DNA of 49,907 bases from SBAX01 sp964646605 (lineage in GTDB: Bacteria; Planctomycetota; Phycisphaerae; UBA1845): contig CAZYEX010000164.1 in NCBI GenBank assembly GCA_964646605.1, forward strand, positions 1-49,907. Direction: 5' to 3'. The first letter of the stretch is position 1, and each line of letters starts with the position of its first letter. The position numbers and the translations under genes were made by a program. The notes beneath the pieces were generated by a model. That model ran no database searches, was not told the DNA's origin, and saw only the letters and a program-made list of their open reading frames with translations. This document shows positions 26,501-33,475 of this stretch, one piece after another.

Positions 26501-26733
26501 AGGAACATGACGGTCAGGTCGTCGTTCTTGCGAACCCTCTCGATGTCGGCGAGACAACACGCGACGAGCAATACGACGAAACCTCGAAAGATGAGCGCCA
26601 GCACCCGCCGCACGGGATCGAGTCCGGCCAAGCTCCGCAGCGAGGCGAGCACAAGGATGGGGATTAACAGAAGTAGCCACAACCACGCGGGTTGTTGGAA
26701 GTCAAACGGAAGCACCATCGCCAAACCGTTCAT
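23581..26733 (-). CDS. Large membrane protein with two von Willebrand A-like domains (BatA/B-like)
   Basis: A 1050-residue membrane protein. Two N-terminal helices (about 13-70) precede a VWA domain with the metal-site motif DRSAS (TVMFLMDRSASAESL) and GDRVGMIDFA. A glutamine-amidotransferase-like domain follows (MGGGLIMLGGPDSFGAGGW), then a second VWA-like domain in which the DxSxS motif is lost (LVLIMHSCEVPRG) but ILSDGDAQPPPKEL remains. C-terminal helices (about 870-960) and a charged, alanine/lysine-rich cytoplasmic tail complete it. The start at 26733 overlaps the stop of the NHL gene (ATGA), so the 60 residues of frame above it are not used. It probably works with the downstream MoxR ATPase on an extracytoplasmic substrate. 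Confidence 0.9.
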   Translation of the reverse strand: MNGLAMVLPFDFQQPAWLWLLLLIPILVLASLRSLAGLDPVRRVLALIFRGFVVLLVACCLADIERVRKNDDLTVMFLMDRSASAESLERFQEEFIHEATDKLPPGDRVGMIDFARSSFLQQLPMRGGYFISPGRLPAMPDAERTDVASAIRLAMATFPHDTAKRIVLMSDGNDNMGDVLAEVRRAKADGIPIDVVPLQYERRNEIYFERMIAPAYAEPGEQVTLRMVLHTQRRASGTISLYHNGRLVEMPPDRARVELTPGSNPLMVKLGVDAPGAQTYEAIFQPDGDSMDAVALNNRANAFSFVGGSSPALLVSADRRGDRAFVDAVRSERVAVEMKSTDELGDFTLLQMMSYSSIILSNIPAATFTDQQLRDMATFVKDMGGGLIMLGGPDSFGAGGWIGSPLEEVMPVSFEIKHKKVIPRGALVLIMHSCEVPRGNFWGKEMAKKSVDTISSQDYIGVLAYSYSPGGANWEVPLGLNTNKEAVKAKIDRMQIGDMPDFGQTMEMAYKELMTGRGKDAAQRHIIILSDGDAQPPPKELVDRMVQAKITASTIGIGWGAHVQEVALRDIATKTGGTYYAARNPKQLPQIFVKESQVVRRPLIIDEPFTPRVYHATSELLSGFERGGEPIPSLGGFVLTSVKQSPHVLLPLVRTTEEGEDPLLAHWQYELGKTVAFTSGYWPSWGEAWTAWPKFAKFWAQTVRWTMRQETPANFDTHTKIEGNRGRITVDALDKNAGFLNNLQLRTNVIGPDGAPAPLEFNQTGPGHYEAEFEIDKAGSYLANVLVFDGNKSVGTLRTGLSVPFSPEYRDLRPNEPLLRQIADLSGGRWLDMPPAQAGVFNHDLPPSTARRSAWEWVLAWLLLPAFLLDVAVRRLANWLALSIAAEIVILVVLLFGMGLRYSPWWGVLGAFVLAEVIGWTIRFRSIGPFMDWMTHSVTALAHAGDRSAVALEKLKGTRERVREELSAQAQTATRDDREPIPVERARRRFDVGDQAATKPVGDLAESLGGAKAEDAKPKAPKSASEDQDDMTSRLLKAKRRARKDHDEPG

Positions 26734-27659
26734 GGCTGCACAATCTGCACGCGACTGTTCAGGGAGTCCACGATGTACACGCGACCGTTCGCTCCGTGCG
26801 TCGCCCCCCAGGGAGCGAAGAGCTCGCCCGGTCGGCGGCCGCCGTGACCCCAAATGCGCAGCGACCGGCCATCCTTGCTGAACCACTGTAAGCGGTTGCC
26901 CTCGTATTCGCACACCATAAGGGTCTCATCCGGCCCCACGCTCAGATCATAGGGATAGCGCAGCTCGCCGGGCTCGCGCCCGAATCGGCCAAAGGTCGCC
27001 AACGGCTCGCCCTCCAGGGAAAACCGCACGATGCGGTGGTTGCAGGCGTCGGCCACCCAGAGGGTTCCTTCGCCGTCGATGTCCATACCCGTCGGGCGGC
27101 TCAGGCGTTTGCCGTCCACCGGCGCTTCGCCGAACGCGCCGACGTACTGCAGGTCCGGCGACCATTTCGTCACCCGATCATTGCCTTGGTACTCGCTGAC
27201 GTAGATGTACCCCTGTTTGTCGAAGGCGACGTCCGTGGGAAGCTGGAACTGTCCGTCGCCGAAACCCTCGCTTCCAAACGTGCCGAGAAAACTCCCGTCG
27301 CGGTCGAAGATCGTCACCCGATGGTAGTGCGTGTCGGCGACGAAAATCCGCCCGTCGGGGTGGACCGCGAGTCCAACCGGCTTGCCCTGATCGCTCTCCG
27401 GCATCCGCCAGAAGGTCTCGAAGCGCCCGTCGGCGTCAAAGCGCTGCACGCGCCCGTTCTTGTCCACCACGAAGACCGACCCGTTGGGTTCGGCGGCGAT
27501 GGCCCGCGGATAACTGAACGCCCCCGGCCCCAGCCCCACCCCGCCGAAGACGCCGATGACCCCACTGTCCGTGATCGGCGGCGGGTCGCAACCCCAGAGC
27601 GTTAGACTGAGGGCTGGGAACGATCGTGCAACCAAGTTCCTATACCACGCGCGCCTCAC
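26730..27659 (-). CDS. NHL-repeat propeller lipoprotein
   Basis: A 309-residue protein with a short signal and lipobox (LSLTLWGC), then six NHL repeats (AEPNGSVFVVDKNGRVQRF, VHPDGRIFVADTHYHRVTIF, DGEGTLWVADACNHRIVRF and so on). NHL propellers bind proteins, RNA or ligands; as a lipoprotein this one would sit on the outer face of a membrane. It is the first gene of the VWA-MoxR set and overlaps the VWA gene by 4 bases. The frame starts at a GTG at 27659 without a Shine-Dalgarno sequence; TATACT (reverse of 27667-27672) lies 7 bases before it, so a leaderless start is possible. A TTG eight codons later is another option. Confidence 0.85.
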   Translation of the reverse strand: MRRAWYRNLVARSFPALSLTLWGCDPPPITDSGVIGVFGGVGLGPGAFSYPRAIAAEPNGSVFVVDKNGRVQRFDADGRFETFWRMPESDQGKPVGLAVHPDGRIFVADTHYHRVTIFDRDGSFLGTFGSEGFGDGQFQLPTDVAFDKQGYIYVSEYQGNDRVTKWSPDLQYVGAFGEAPVDGKRLSRPTGMDIDGEGTLWVADACNHRIVRFSLEGEPLATFGRFGREPGELRYPYDLSVGPDETLMVCEYEGNRLQWFSKDGRSLRIWGHGGRRPGELFAPWGATHGANGRVYIVDSLNSRVQIVQP

Positions 27660-27710
27660 TAAGACCAGTATATGCTACTCAGTGAGATGAGGTCCATTCG
27701 CGTCCGTCGG

Positions 27711-28931
27711 CTAGGGCATGTTCTCCGGCTGCGCAACCCACCAGGCCTGCCAGCAGGCTTGGGCCTCTAGTCGTGATTCGAGCGGCGCGGATGGATCGTA
27801 GGGAAATGATTGTCCCGTGTTGGATATAAGCCGTTGGTAGGCATAATCGCGAACGGTAGCGTCCGGATCGGTGAGGGCACGGATGAGAAACAGTGTCCCG
27901 CGCGGGTCGACGACCATGCCGCCTTCAGCCGCAGAGGCGAGTGCGCTCCAGCGGACCGTGGCGTCGGAGTCCAAGAGGAGTTGTTCGAGGACTTCGTGAA
28001 GCGAATCGTGGTTCACGTTACCTAGAGTTTGAATCGCAAGTTGACGGACGAGCGTTACCCGATCGTTGATCGCTGCGGATCGGATCGCCAGAATGCTCTC
28101 CGGATCAACGCCGATGCCGCCGAATTCGGGATCTAGAACGAACCACAAATTGAAGGCGGCAGTTGCACGTTCCTCAGAGCTCTCGCTCCTTAGATAGCGG
28201 AGAAGTAAGTCGCGAGAGTGCTTGGGACGAAGCGTCAGATACTCTCGGGTCGGTAGATGGTCGGACCATCCGCTGGCCGCGAGGTGGAAGGTGATGCTCG
28301 GGAGCATCAGAAAGCCCAGCGTGCAAACAAGCCCGACGCAAAGAAACCCAATGGCGAACCGTCTCCATTCGCGTCGCCGGTCCAGCGGGTTCGGGTTTAA
28401 GTCTGCAAGCTCGAATGCTTCGCCGCATTCCGGGCAGCGCGGACCGGGAAGGTGCAGAACGTGGTAAGCGCAGGTCGGGCACATTGTTCCGTCCTGAGTA
28501 ACAACTTCTCCCCACAAAAAATCCTTCAGATAATTGAGCGCCAAGTTGAGCACTCCACCGATCACGCCCCCGAACAGGAATGCGTTGAGTGCGTTGGTCC
28601 ACATCTCCGCCGGAGTTGTAGCGGAGACATATCCCGCAATGGGGAAGAGGTCCAACGAAACGACGAACGATACGACGATTCCGCCGCCCGTGAGAAACGA
28701 CCAGAGCGAGTGGCGGCAATGTCGTTCCAATAATGTAAGAATGGCAAGTAGGCCGAGGACCGGAAGAAAAAACCAACCGCGGAGGTGGAAACAGTGCCAG
28801 CCGAAGTTGTGAAGCGTGAGGGGAGCCGTGATCTTGGCTAGGACGCCGAGGAGAGCACCGACGAACAGAGCCCGCGCCAGGCGCGGGCCATGATTGTGCG
28901 CCCGACGGACTCGGCACTTGCGTGTTCCCAT
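27711..28931 (-). CDS. Membrane protein with zinc ribbon and HEAT-like repeats
   Basis: A 406-residue protein. Four hydrophobic segments (about 20-40, 52-70, 80-102, 115-135) are followed by a two-CxxC zinc ribbon (MCPTCAYHVLHLPGPRCPECGEAF, about 153-176), a further membrane helix (about 195-215) and HEAT-like repeats (SSEERATAAFNLWFVL, DRVTLVRQLAIQTLGN, DATVRWSALASAAEG, DATVRDYAYQRLI). The CPxC...CPECG ribbon attached to membrane helices is a recurring planctomycete pattern; another example lies at 34867. GGGAG precedes the ATG. The function is unknown; the repeats suggest protein binding. Confidence 0.82.
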   Translation of the reverse strand: MGTRKCRVRRAHNHGPRLARALFVGALLGVLAKITAPLTLHNFGWHCFHLRGWFFLPVLGLLAILTLLERHCRHSLWSFLTGGGIVVSFVVSLDLFPIAGYVSATTPAEMWTNALNAFLFGGVIGGVLNLALNYLKDFLWGEVVTQDGTMCPTCAYHVLHLPGPRCPECGEAFELADLNPNPLDRRREWRRFAIGFLCVGLVCTLGFLMLPSITFHLAASGWSDHLPTREYLTLRPKHSRDLLLRYLRSESSEERATAAFNLWFVLDPEFGGIGVDPESILAIRSAAINDRVTLVRQLAIQTLGNVNHDSLHEVLEQLLLDSDATVRWSALASAAEGGMVVDPRGTLFLIRALTDPDATVRDYAYQRLISNTGQSFPYDPSAPLESRLEAQACWQAWWVAQPENMP

Positions 28932-28980
28932 AGACTGCTCCCGTTCGGTGGGTATCTCACTAGCTGGCGGGTGCTGTCCT

Positions 28981-29301
28981 TCACGCGGCGATCGATTCCT
29001 TTCGCACGTTCGCCAGGAAGGGAGTGTCGCCGTTGAGCCAGTCGGCCCGGCGAACGAAAACCGTGCTCAGGCTGACGGTGTACTTCAGCGAAAGGTCCGC
29101 GACGAGCTCGGCCGTTCGATCCACTTCGGCCCCGTATCGCCTGAACTCGTCGAGGATGATCAGGACGTCGACATCGGATTCTGCATCCGCTTCGCCTCTG
29201 GCGTAGGGGCCGAAAAGAGTGACGACCTGGAGGCGCGACCCGTACAGGTGGGCGAGTCCCGCCCTCAACTCCGCCATCAGCCGTTGCAGCGTTCCGGACA
29301 T
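28981..29301 (-). CDS. Lone nucleotidyltransferase-fold protein (MNT-like)
   Basis: A 106-residue protein with the core of the minimal nucleotidyltransferase fold: VVTLFGPYARGEADAESDVDVLIIL. The acidic pair SDVDV that holds the metal is intact, but the usual GSxARG is GPYARG, replacing the conserved serine with proline. MNT proteins are normally the antitoxin partner of a HEPN toxin; none is seen next to it. It may be an orphan, degraded or repurposed. The start at 29301 leaves the fold intact; the frame to 29337 would add 12 residues. I see nothing coding in the 184 bases before it. Confidence 0.72.
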   Translation of the reverse strand: MSGTLQRLMAELRAGLAHLYGSRLQVVTLFGPYARGEADAESDVDVLIILDEFRRYGAEVDRTAELVADLSLKYTVSLSTVFVRRADWLNGDTPFLANVRKESIAA

Positions 29302-29485
29302 ACAGACGACGCTAACAGGTCCATTGGGCTGAACCACACACCCTCTTGCCGGCGGGCGTACCCCGGTCCGTCATGACGCAGCGCCGTCCGGGCCCAAGAT
29401 GCGTCCAACGGAAGACCGCCCCACCCGCAGGCACGGGGCACTGCTCCGCCTCCGTCGATAGACGGTCGAGACTCTTGCCTCGCTC

Positions 29486-29899
29486 TCACTTTTCGTCGGG
29501 GTTCTTCGTTTCCTGCTCGTCGCCTGGCGGCGGGGCGGTCGCTTCGTCGTCCTTCTTCTCCGCCGCCCCGGGTTGAATCTTGGAGAAATAGGCCTTGACG
29601 GCCTTGTGGTATTGCCGAGGAATGCGGTCGCGGTTGATGCGGTCGCTGGCTTCGCGCTCCGCGGCGTCGACCAACTCGACGAAACCCGAAGTGACCTCCC
29701 CCTTCACCTGTTCGCCGTCGACGAGGAACTGGCCGATGATCGCCCCCTTGCCGGTGTGAACCTTGCCGCGCTCGGTTTTGAAGTCTATGGCGGTGGTTTC
29801 TTCCGCAGCCAGACCTCCTTCGCCCTGGCCCTCGGAGCCCATGCCGCGCCCGCCGTTGCACCGTCCGCAGGACTGACCGTCCCGCTTTCCGCTGCCCCC
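29486..29899 (-). CDS. In-frame continuation after the TGA: C-terminal half of the coiled-coil membrane protein
   Basis: This stretch continues the reading frame of the gene at 29900-31264 directly after its TGA, adding GGSGK, then CGRCNGGRG, and ending 137 residues later. It contains FKTERGKVHTGKGAIIGQF, VDGEQVKGE and INRDRIPRQYHKAVKAYF, which I associate with the C-terminus of large planctomycete coiled-coil membrane proteins rather than with a free-standing protein. The only ATG that could restart translation (29842) lacks a ribosome binding site. Either the TGA is read through or the gene is broken by a nonsense change. If the ATG were used, the product would be 118 residues (29486-29842). 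Confidence 0.7.
   Translation of the reverse strand, partial: GGSGKRDGQSCGRCNGGRGMGSEGQGEGGLAAEETTAIDFKTERGKVHTGKGAIIGQFLVDGEQVKGEVTSGFVELVDAAEREASDRINRDRIPRQYHKAVKAYFSKIQPGAAEKKDDEATAPPPGDEQETKNPDEK
29867..29885 (-). promoter_or_regulatory. Bacterial SECIS-like hairpin after the in-frame TGA
   Basis: On the minus strand, GCGGGAC and GTCCTGC form a 7-bp stem (one G-U pair) around the loop GGTCA. The loop begins 22 bases after the TGA at 29902-29900, within the range for bacterial selenocysteine insertion elements, and starts with the G residues favoured by SelB; the E. coli fdhF loop is GGUCU. Hairpins are common in GC-rich DNA, so this is supporting, not decisive. Confidence 0.5.
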
Positions 29900-31264
29900 T
29901 CAGCTTGGGCACTGCTTATCCAACCCCTGCCGCGCTTGCTGTAGTGCCGAGGCCGCGGACTCGAGTTGGTTCATCTCTTGTTCGAGTTGTTCCAGCTCGC
30001 TCAACTGTTGGGCCGCGTCGGTGAGTCCGGCGATGGCGTCGCTCATCTGCCCGGGCTGGTTCCCCTGACTGCCTTTCCGCATGGCCCCGGCGAGTTTCTT
30101 GGCCAGCGAACCGCCCTGTTGCCGCTGGTCGAGCTGCTTGGCGATTTTCTCGATCTGCTGCTGGTTGAGGCCCTTCTCTTCCAGTTGTTTGCGAAGCTGA
30201 TCGAGGTCGGTCTTGCTCAGACGTTCGAGCATTCGCTCGATGTCTTCCTTCTTGATCCCCAACTGCTGCAACTGCTGAGCGAGCTTTTCGTCGAGGGCGG
30301 CCTTCTCGAGCTGCTTGGCGAGATCGGCAAGCTGCTTGCTCATTTTCTCCGCTAATTCCTTGTCCTGATCGGACTTGAGCGTGGCCAGTTGCTCGCGGAG
30401 CTTCTCGACCTCCTCCTTGGCGGTCTTGAAATCGCCTTTGTGCAAAGCCTCGGAGAGCTTCTGCGTAGCCCCGTCCGCCGAGTTCGGCGATTGCACGTTG
30501 CGGAGCATCTTTCGCAGCGCCGGCAACGTATCGTACTTCTCGCCGGCCAGCTTCTGCTTGACGGCATCCTCGATCCGGTCGATTTTCTTGATGGCTTCAT
30601 GGCGGATGTCGGCGGGGCGTTGGATCCGTCCACCCGCGGATTTTTCCACTCCCTCCAGGTCCTGACTCATCTCCGCCAGCGCCGGAGTGGTTTCCGCGAG
30701 CTGCTTGATGGGATCGAGTTGTCGGCGGACCACGGCTCGAACTTGTTCGCGCTCCGCCTCATCCCGCGAGGCCTCCTTGGCCTCCGTTGGTTTGAGGAGT
30801 CCCACCGGGACGAGGAACATCAAGAGCGACAACACAGCACAACCGACCGCCCAACCGAAGGGCTGTGGAAATCGAAGTCGCAGGTGTTGTCGCACGTTCA
30901 CGGAAGAACCGATGCGTTCCGCGTCGGCGACGACGGCCTGGGCGAAGGGGTCGTCGGAGTTCAGACAATACAAACCGCTGCTGACCCGTTCGCGGAGTCC
31001 GGCGGCTTCGTCCAGTTTGGCGGCGGCGGTCGCGGCGTCGGGTCGGCGGATGGAGGTCCATGCGGCGGACCCAAGCACGGCCGCGCCGGCCAACAGCAGC
31101 GCCAGCCGGTCGAGTGGGAGCGGTGCATCGAACAAACGTTGCACGAAAACGGTGAGAGCGAAAAGCCCCCCTGCCCCAGCGACACACCAAGATGCGTAGT
31201 GCAACCAACCGTTAAGCCAAAGACGTTGTTGGCAACTTCGGACTTGCTGTTCCAGTCGAGTCAT
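29900..31264 (-). CDS. Coiled-coil membrane protein, N-terminal part up to an in-frame TGA (candidate selenoprotein)
   Basis: A 454-residue frame with two membrane segments near the start (about 20-40 and 52-70), a third near 136-155 (FGWAVGCAVLSLLMFLVPVGLL), and long coiled coils from about 165 to 445 rich in lysine, glutamate and glutamine. It looks like DUF4175-type proteins of planctomycetes. It stops at TGA in CPS-TGA-GGSGK, while the same frame continues to 29486 with CGRCNGGRG. Together the two halves make a DnaJ-like zinc motif (CxxCxGxG repeated) in which the TGA replaces the second cysteine. The full product would be 592 residues with residue 455 as selenocysteine. GGAG lies 9 bases before the ATG at 31264. 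Confidence 0.85.
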   Translation of the reverse strand: MTRLEQQVRSCQQRLWLNGWLHYASWCVAGAGGLFALTVFVQRLFDAPLPLDRLALLLAGAAVLGSAAWTSIRRPDAATAAAKLDEAAGLRERVSSGLYCLNSDDPFAQAVVADAERIGSSVNVRQHLRLRFPQPFGWAVGCAVLSLLMFLVPVGLLKPTEAKEASRDEAEREQVRAVVRRQLDPIKQLAETTPALAEMSQDLEGVEKSAGGRIQRPADIRHEAIKKIDRIEDAVKQKLAGEKYDTLPALRKMLRNVQSPNSADGATQKLSEALHKGDFKTAKEEVEKLREQLATLKSDQDKELAEKMSKQLADLAKQLEKAALDEKLAQQLQQLGIKKEDIERMLERLSKTDLDQLRKQLEEKGLNQQQIEKIAKQLDQRQQGGSLAKKLAGAMRKGSQGNQPGQMSDAIAGLTDAAQQLSELEQLEQEMNQLESAASALQQARQGLDKQCPS

Positions 31265-31383
31265 GGCCGGGGTCTCCTGAACGCTCCCTTGCCCATCCCC
31301 GCTTCTATGTTAGCCTGCCGCCGGGCTGCGGACAAATTGGGCACGAGCTTTTCCCTATCCCCATGCCGATGCAAGGTATCACC

Positions 31384-32064
31384 ATGAACGGTCCCGAGCC
31401 GAATCGCCTTGACCCGCCTCGCCCGGGGCCTTGGATGGGCTGGCCCAAGCGGGCTTTCGACCTCACCGCGGCGATTTTACTCCTCATTGCCCTGTCGCCA
31501 TTGCCGATTCTGGTCGCCCTGCTCGTCAAGCTCACCAGCCGCGGTCCGGCGCTTTTCACCCAGGATCGGGCGGGGAAGGATGGGCGAGTCTTTCGCCTGG
31601 TGAAGTTCCGCACCATGCGCGGCGACCGCACCCCCGACCCGCAGGAAATCGTCACTCTGGCCCACCCCGACATCACTCCCATCGGCTACTTCCTTCGACG
31701 CTTCAAGCTCGACGAGGTTCCCCAGCTTTGGAACGTGGTGAAGGGGGATATGTCCCTGGTCGGCCCGCGTCCGACCCTCCCGGATCAGCTGGCCGCGTAC
31801 GACGATTTTCAACGCCAGCGCCTCCTCGTACGCCCGGGCGTGACCGGCCTCGCCCAAGTCTACGGCAGTTCGATGATGCCCTGGGAGGAACGCATCCTCT
31901 ACGACGTGGCCTACATCCGCTGCGGGAGCTTGCTCCTCGACCTTCACATCCTCCTGCGAAGCCTCTGGGTCATCGTCGCAGGCGAACACCGTACCATGCG
32001 CCGCTTCGCCGACAGCCCCTTTGCCGGGAGCAAAGTAGGGTCCGCTGTGCGGACCGAAATGTAG
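31384..32064 (+). CDS. Bacterial sugar transferase (phosphoglycosyl transferase)
   Basis: A 226-residue membrane enzyme of the WcaJ/PglC type, which moves a sugar-1-phosphate onto undecaprenyl phosphate to start exopolysaccharide or glycan synthesis. After one re-entrant/hydrophobic segment (FDLTAAILLLIALSPLPILVALLV) come SRGPALFTQDRAGKDGRVF, VKFRTMR, the catalytic region RRFKLDEVPQLWNVVKGDMSLVGPRP and the closing RPGVTGLAQVYG. ATG at 31384 is preferred because AAGG lies 8 bases upstream; 31363 is possible. It diverges from the candidate selenoprotein gene. No glycosyltransferase cluster is next to it, so the polymer is unknown. Confidence 0.92.
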   Translation: MNGPEPNRLDPPRPGPWMGWPKRAFDLTAAILLLIALSPLPILVALLVKLTSRGPALFTQDRAGKDGRVFRLVKFRTMRGDRTPDPQEIVTLAHPDITPIGYFLRRFKLDEVPQLWNVVKGDMSLVGPRPTLPDQLAAYDDFQRQRLLVRPGVTGLAQVYGSSMMPWEERILYDVAYIRCGSLLLDLHILLRSLWVIVAGEHRTMRRFADSPFAGSKVGSAVRTEM

Positions 32065-32120
32065 CGCCCCCCTCGTGGGTGCCGCGGAACGCTTCCGGAA
32101 AGATTGTGTCACAAACCCCC

Positions 32121-32148
32121 TTGACAAATCTCAAATCTGATATATGCT
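32121..32148 (+). promoter_or_regulatory. Strong sigma70-like promoter of the toxin-antitoxin module
   Basis: TTGACA (32121-32126) and TATGCT (32143-32148) are 16 bases apart in a distinctly AT-rich patch (32118-32167). The first gene downstream starts at 32306. Confidence 0.65.
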
Positions 32149-32305
32149 CTATTTTAGATAATTGAATAGGCCGAGCCCCCGGTCGTGGAACCCAAAGGGG
32201 ACGGAGGCGTGGCGGCAGCACGAGCTGTTTTTTCTTTTGCGGGTTCCACCTTGAACACTTTGCGGTGCGACCATTAGTCGCCGGCCGCGGAGAGGAGGTG
32301 CGCGT

Positions 32306-32602
32306 TTGCGCTTCAAGGTGGAACTGCACAAAGAGGTCGGGCGCTACATTCGACAGGAGTGCCTCGAACCGGACCGACGCGAGTTTTACGCCGGGCTTGA
32401 GCGGATTCGAACGGACCCGATTGCGAACTCGGAGGCACTGGCCGAAACCGAGATCAGTCGATATGTGCTGCGATACTTCCGGTTCGGAAGGCACATTGCG
32501 ATTTTTCAATTCGATCCCTTGAGGGATGGGGTCATCGTTCAAGTATGCAGAAGGTTCCGGCAAACTCGTCCGCGAAAACGGGGCCCAACGGACACCCCCT
32601 AG
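32306..32602 (+). CDS. RelE/ParE-like toxin
   Basis: A 98-residue basic protein with an alternating strand/helix pattern of the RelE superfamily: RFKVELHKEVGRYI, EFYAGLERIRTDP, RYVLRYFRFGRHIAIFQF and VIVQVCRRF. The conserved C-terminal basic residues needed for mRNA cleavage in RelE have plausible counterparts (RRFRQTRPRK). It starts at a TTG with AGGAGG seven bases upstream. It overlaps the next gene, the antitoxin, in toxin-first order as in higBA. A strong promoter lies at 32121-32148. The call is on fold pattern and context. Confidence 0.68.
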   Translation: MRFKVELHKEVGRYIRQECLEPDRREFYAGLERIRTDPIANSEALAETEISRYVLRYFRFGRHIAIFQFDPLRDGVIVQVCRRFRQTRPRKRGPTDTP

Positions 32603-33015
32603 CCCGACGGGCTGACCGTGCGGCACCCGGACGTAAGCAACGGTCGCATCGCCGGGACGCGGATTTCCATCCGACCTACCTGGTCCGCGACGAAACAGCG
32701 ACTCATGTGGTGGTCCCGATGGACGAATACGAACGTTTGGTGAAGTCCGAGATGGCGCTTCAGGCCATCGCGCAAATCGAAAACGAAAAGCCGGGAGATT
32801 TGATTGGCGCCGAGGAACTTGGGCGGGAGCTCGCCCGAGACGCCATCGTCAAAGCCCGCAAGGCCGCCGGCCTGACGCAGGTGCAGCTCGCCAAGAAGCT
32901 CAAAATGCCCCAGTCCCAGATTTCACGCATCGAGCGCAACCCCGACCGCACCACCGTACGCACCCTCAAGCGCATCGCCAAGGCCCTCAAGGTAGACGTC
33001 GGTAAGTTGATTTGA
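32545..33015 (+). CDS. HTH (XRE) antitoxin with Phd-like front end
   Basis: A 156-residue frame. Residues about 40-75 (YLVRDETATHVVVPMDEYERLV) look like the strand and helix of Phd/YefM antitoxins, and the C-terminus (about 100-156) is a clear XRE-type helix-turn-helix (AGLTQVQLAKKLKMPQSQISRIE). Combining the two implies both promoter binding and toxin binding. Its front 40 residues are arginine-rich and overlap the toxin gene by 58 bases; the real start is uncertain, as no better in-frame start codon precedes the Phd-like strand. It should neutralise the toxin encoded at 32306 and repress the shared promoter. Confidence 0.75.
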   Translation: MQKVPANSSAKTGPNGHPLARRADRAAPGRKQRSHRRDADFHPTYLVRDETATHVVVPMDEYERLVKSEMALQAIAQIENEKPGDLIGAEELGRELARDAIVKARKAAGLTQVQLAKKLKMPQSQISRIERNPDRTTVRTLKRIAKALKVDVGKLI

Positions 33016-33277
33016 CCCCCCGCCGGATTACGTCCGGCACACTCCTGAATCGGCCATCAGAAACGCCAAAGCAGTCACGCGATCGGTCTTCCGCGCGGGC
33101 TCCCGATTCCATTGGGACAAGTTCCGCCCTCGGCTTGCTCGTGCCACGGGACCGCAGGTGCCCATCTTGACCCCACCTTTCCGCAGTTCTTGGCCGAGGC
33201 AGTGGTCTGAACGACCCGGATTTGCTATGATTGCAAGAACGGTTGCAGAGGTGCGATCATTCGAGGGAACAGAAACC

Positions 33278-33475
33278 GTGAAGGCGATCAGAGCGCATTT
33301 TGACGGGAAAAACGTGGTGGTTCCGCCAAGTCTGAAGGGTTTACCGGCGGGCGAGGTCCTTGTCATATTTGACGACTCGTCGAACGGCCCGGACGCCGCC
33401 TGGTTGCGAGTTCAGGAAACGGCTTTCGCCAGGGTTTGGGACAACGACGAAGACGCTGCCTATGACGACCTATAA
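33278..33475 (+). CDS. Small MazE-like/AbrB-adjacent antitoxin partner of MazF
   Basis: A 65-residue acidic protein (VKAIRAHFDGKNVVVPPSLKG, then ARVWDNDEDAAYDDL). The opening 'xKAIRAxFDGK' is shared by many small proteins encoded upstream of MazF- or PIN-type toxins. GTG at 33278 is chosen for its AGGG 10 bases upstream; an ATG at 33227 is possible. The acidic C-terminus fits the MazF-binding arm of such antitoxins. Its 3' end overlaps the toxin gene by 14 bases, which suggests coupled translation. Confidence 0.68.
   Translation: MKAIRAHFDGKNVVVPPSLKGLPAGEVLVIFDDSSNGPDAAWLRVQETAFARVWDNDEDAAYDDL

Noticed and set aside
24430..26667. 745-residue plus-strand frame
   Set aside because: It lies antisense within the VWA gene, whose motifs are clear; the translated product looks random.
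29900..29902. TGA reassigned to an amino acid in the whole genome
   Set aside because: TGA ends many intact genes in the window, including acr3, the HzsA-like gene and tsaD, so any readthrough must be local.
29277..29912. 211-residue minus-strand frame over the TGA site
   Set aside because: It is in another frame and arginine-rich; the frame carrying CPS-TGA-GGSGK and the conserved tail fits much better.
32400..32425. tRNA-like GGATTCGAAC stretch
   Set aside because: It lies inside the toxin gene and has no acceptor or anticodon stems around it.
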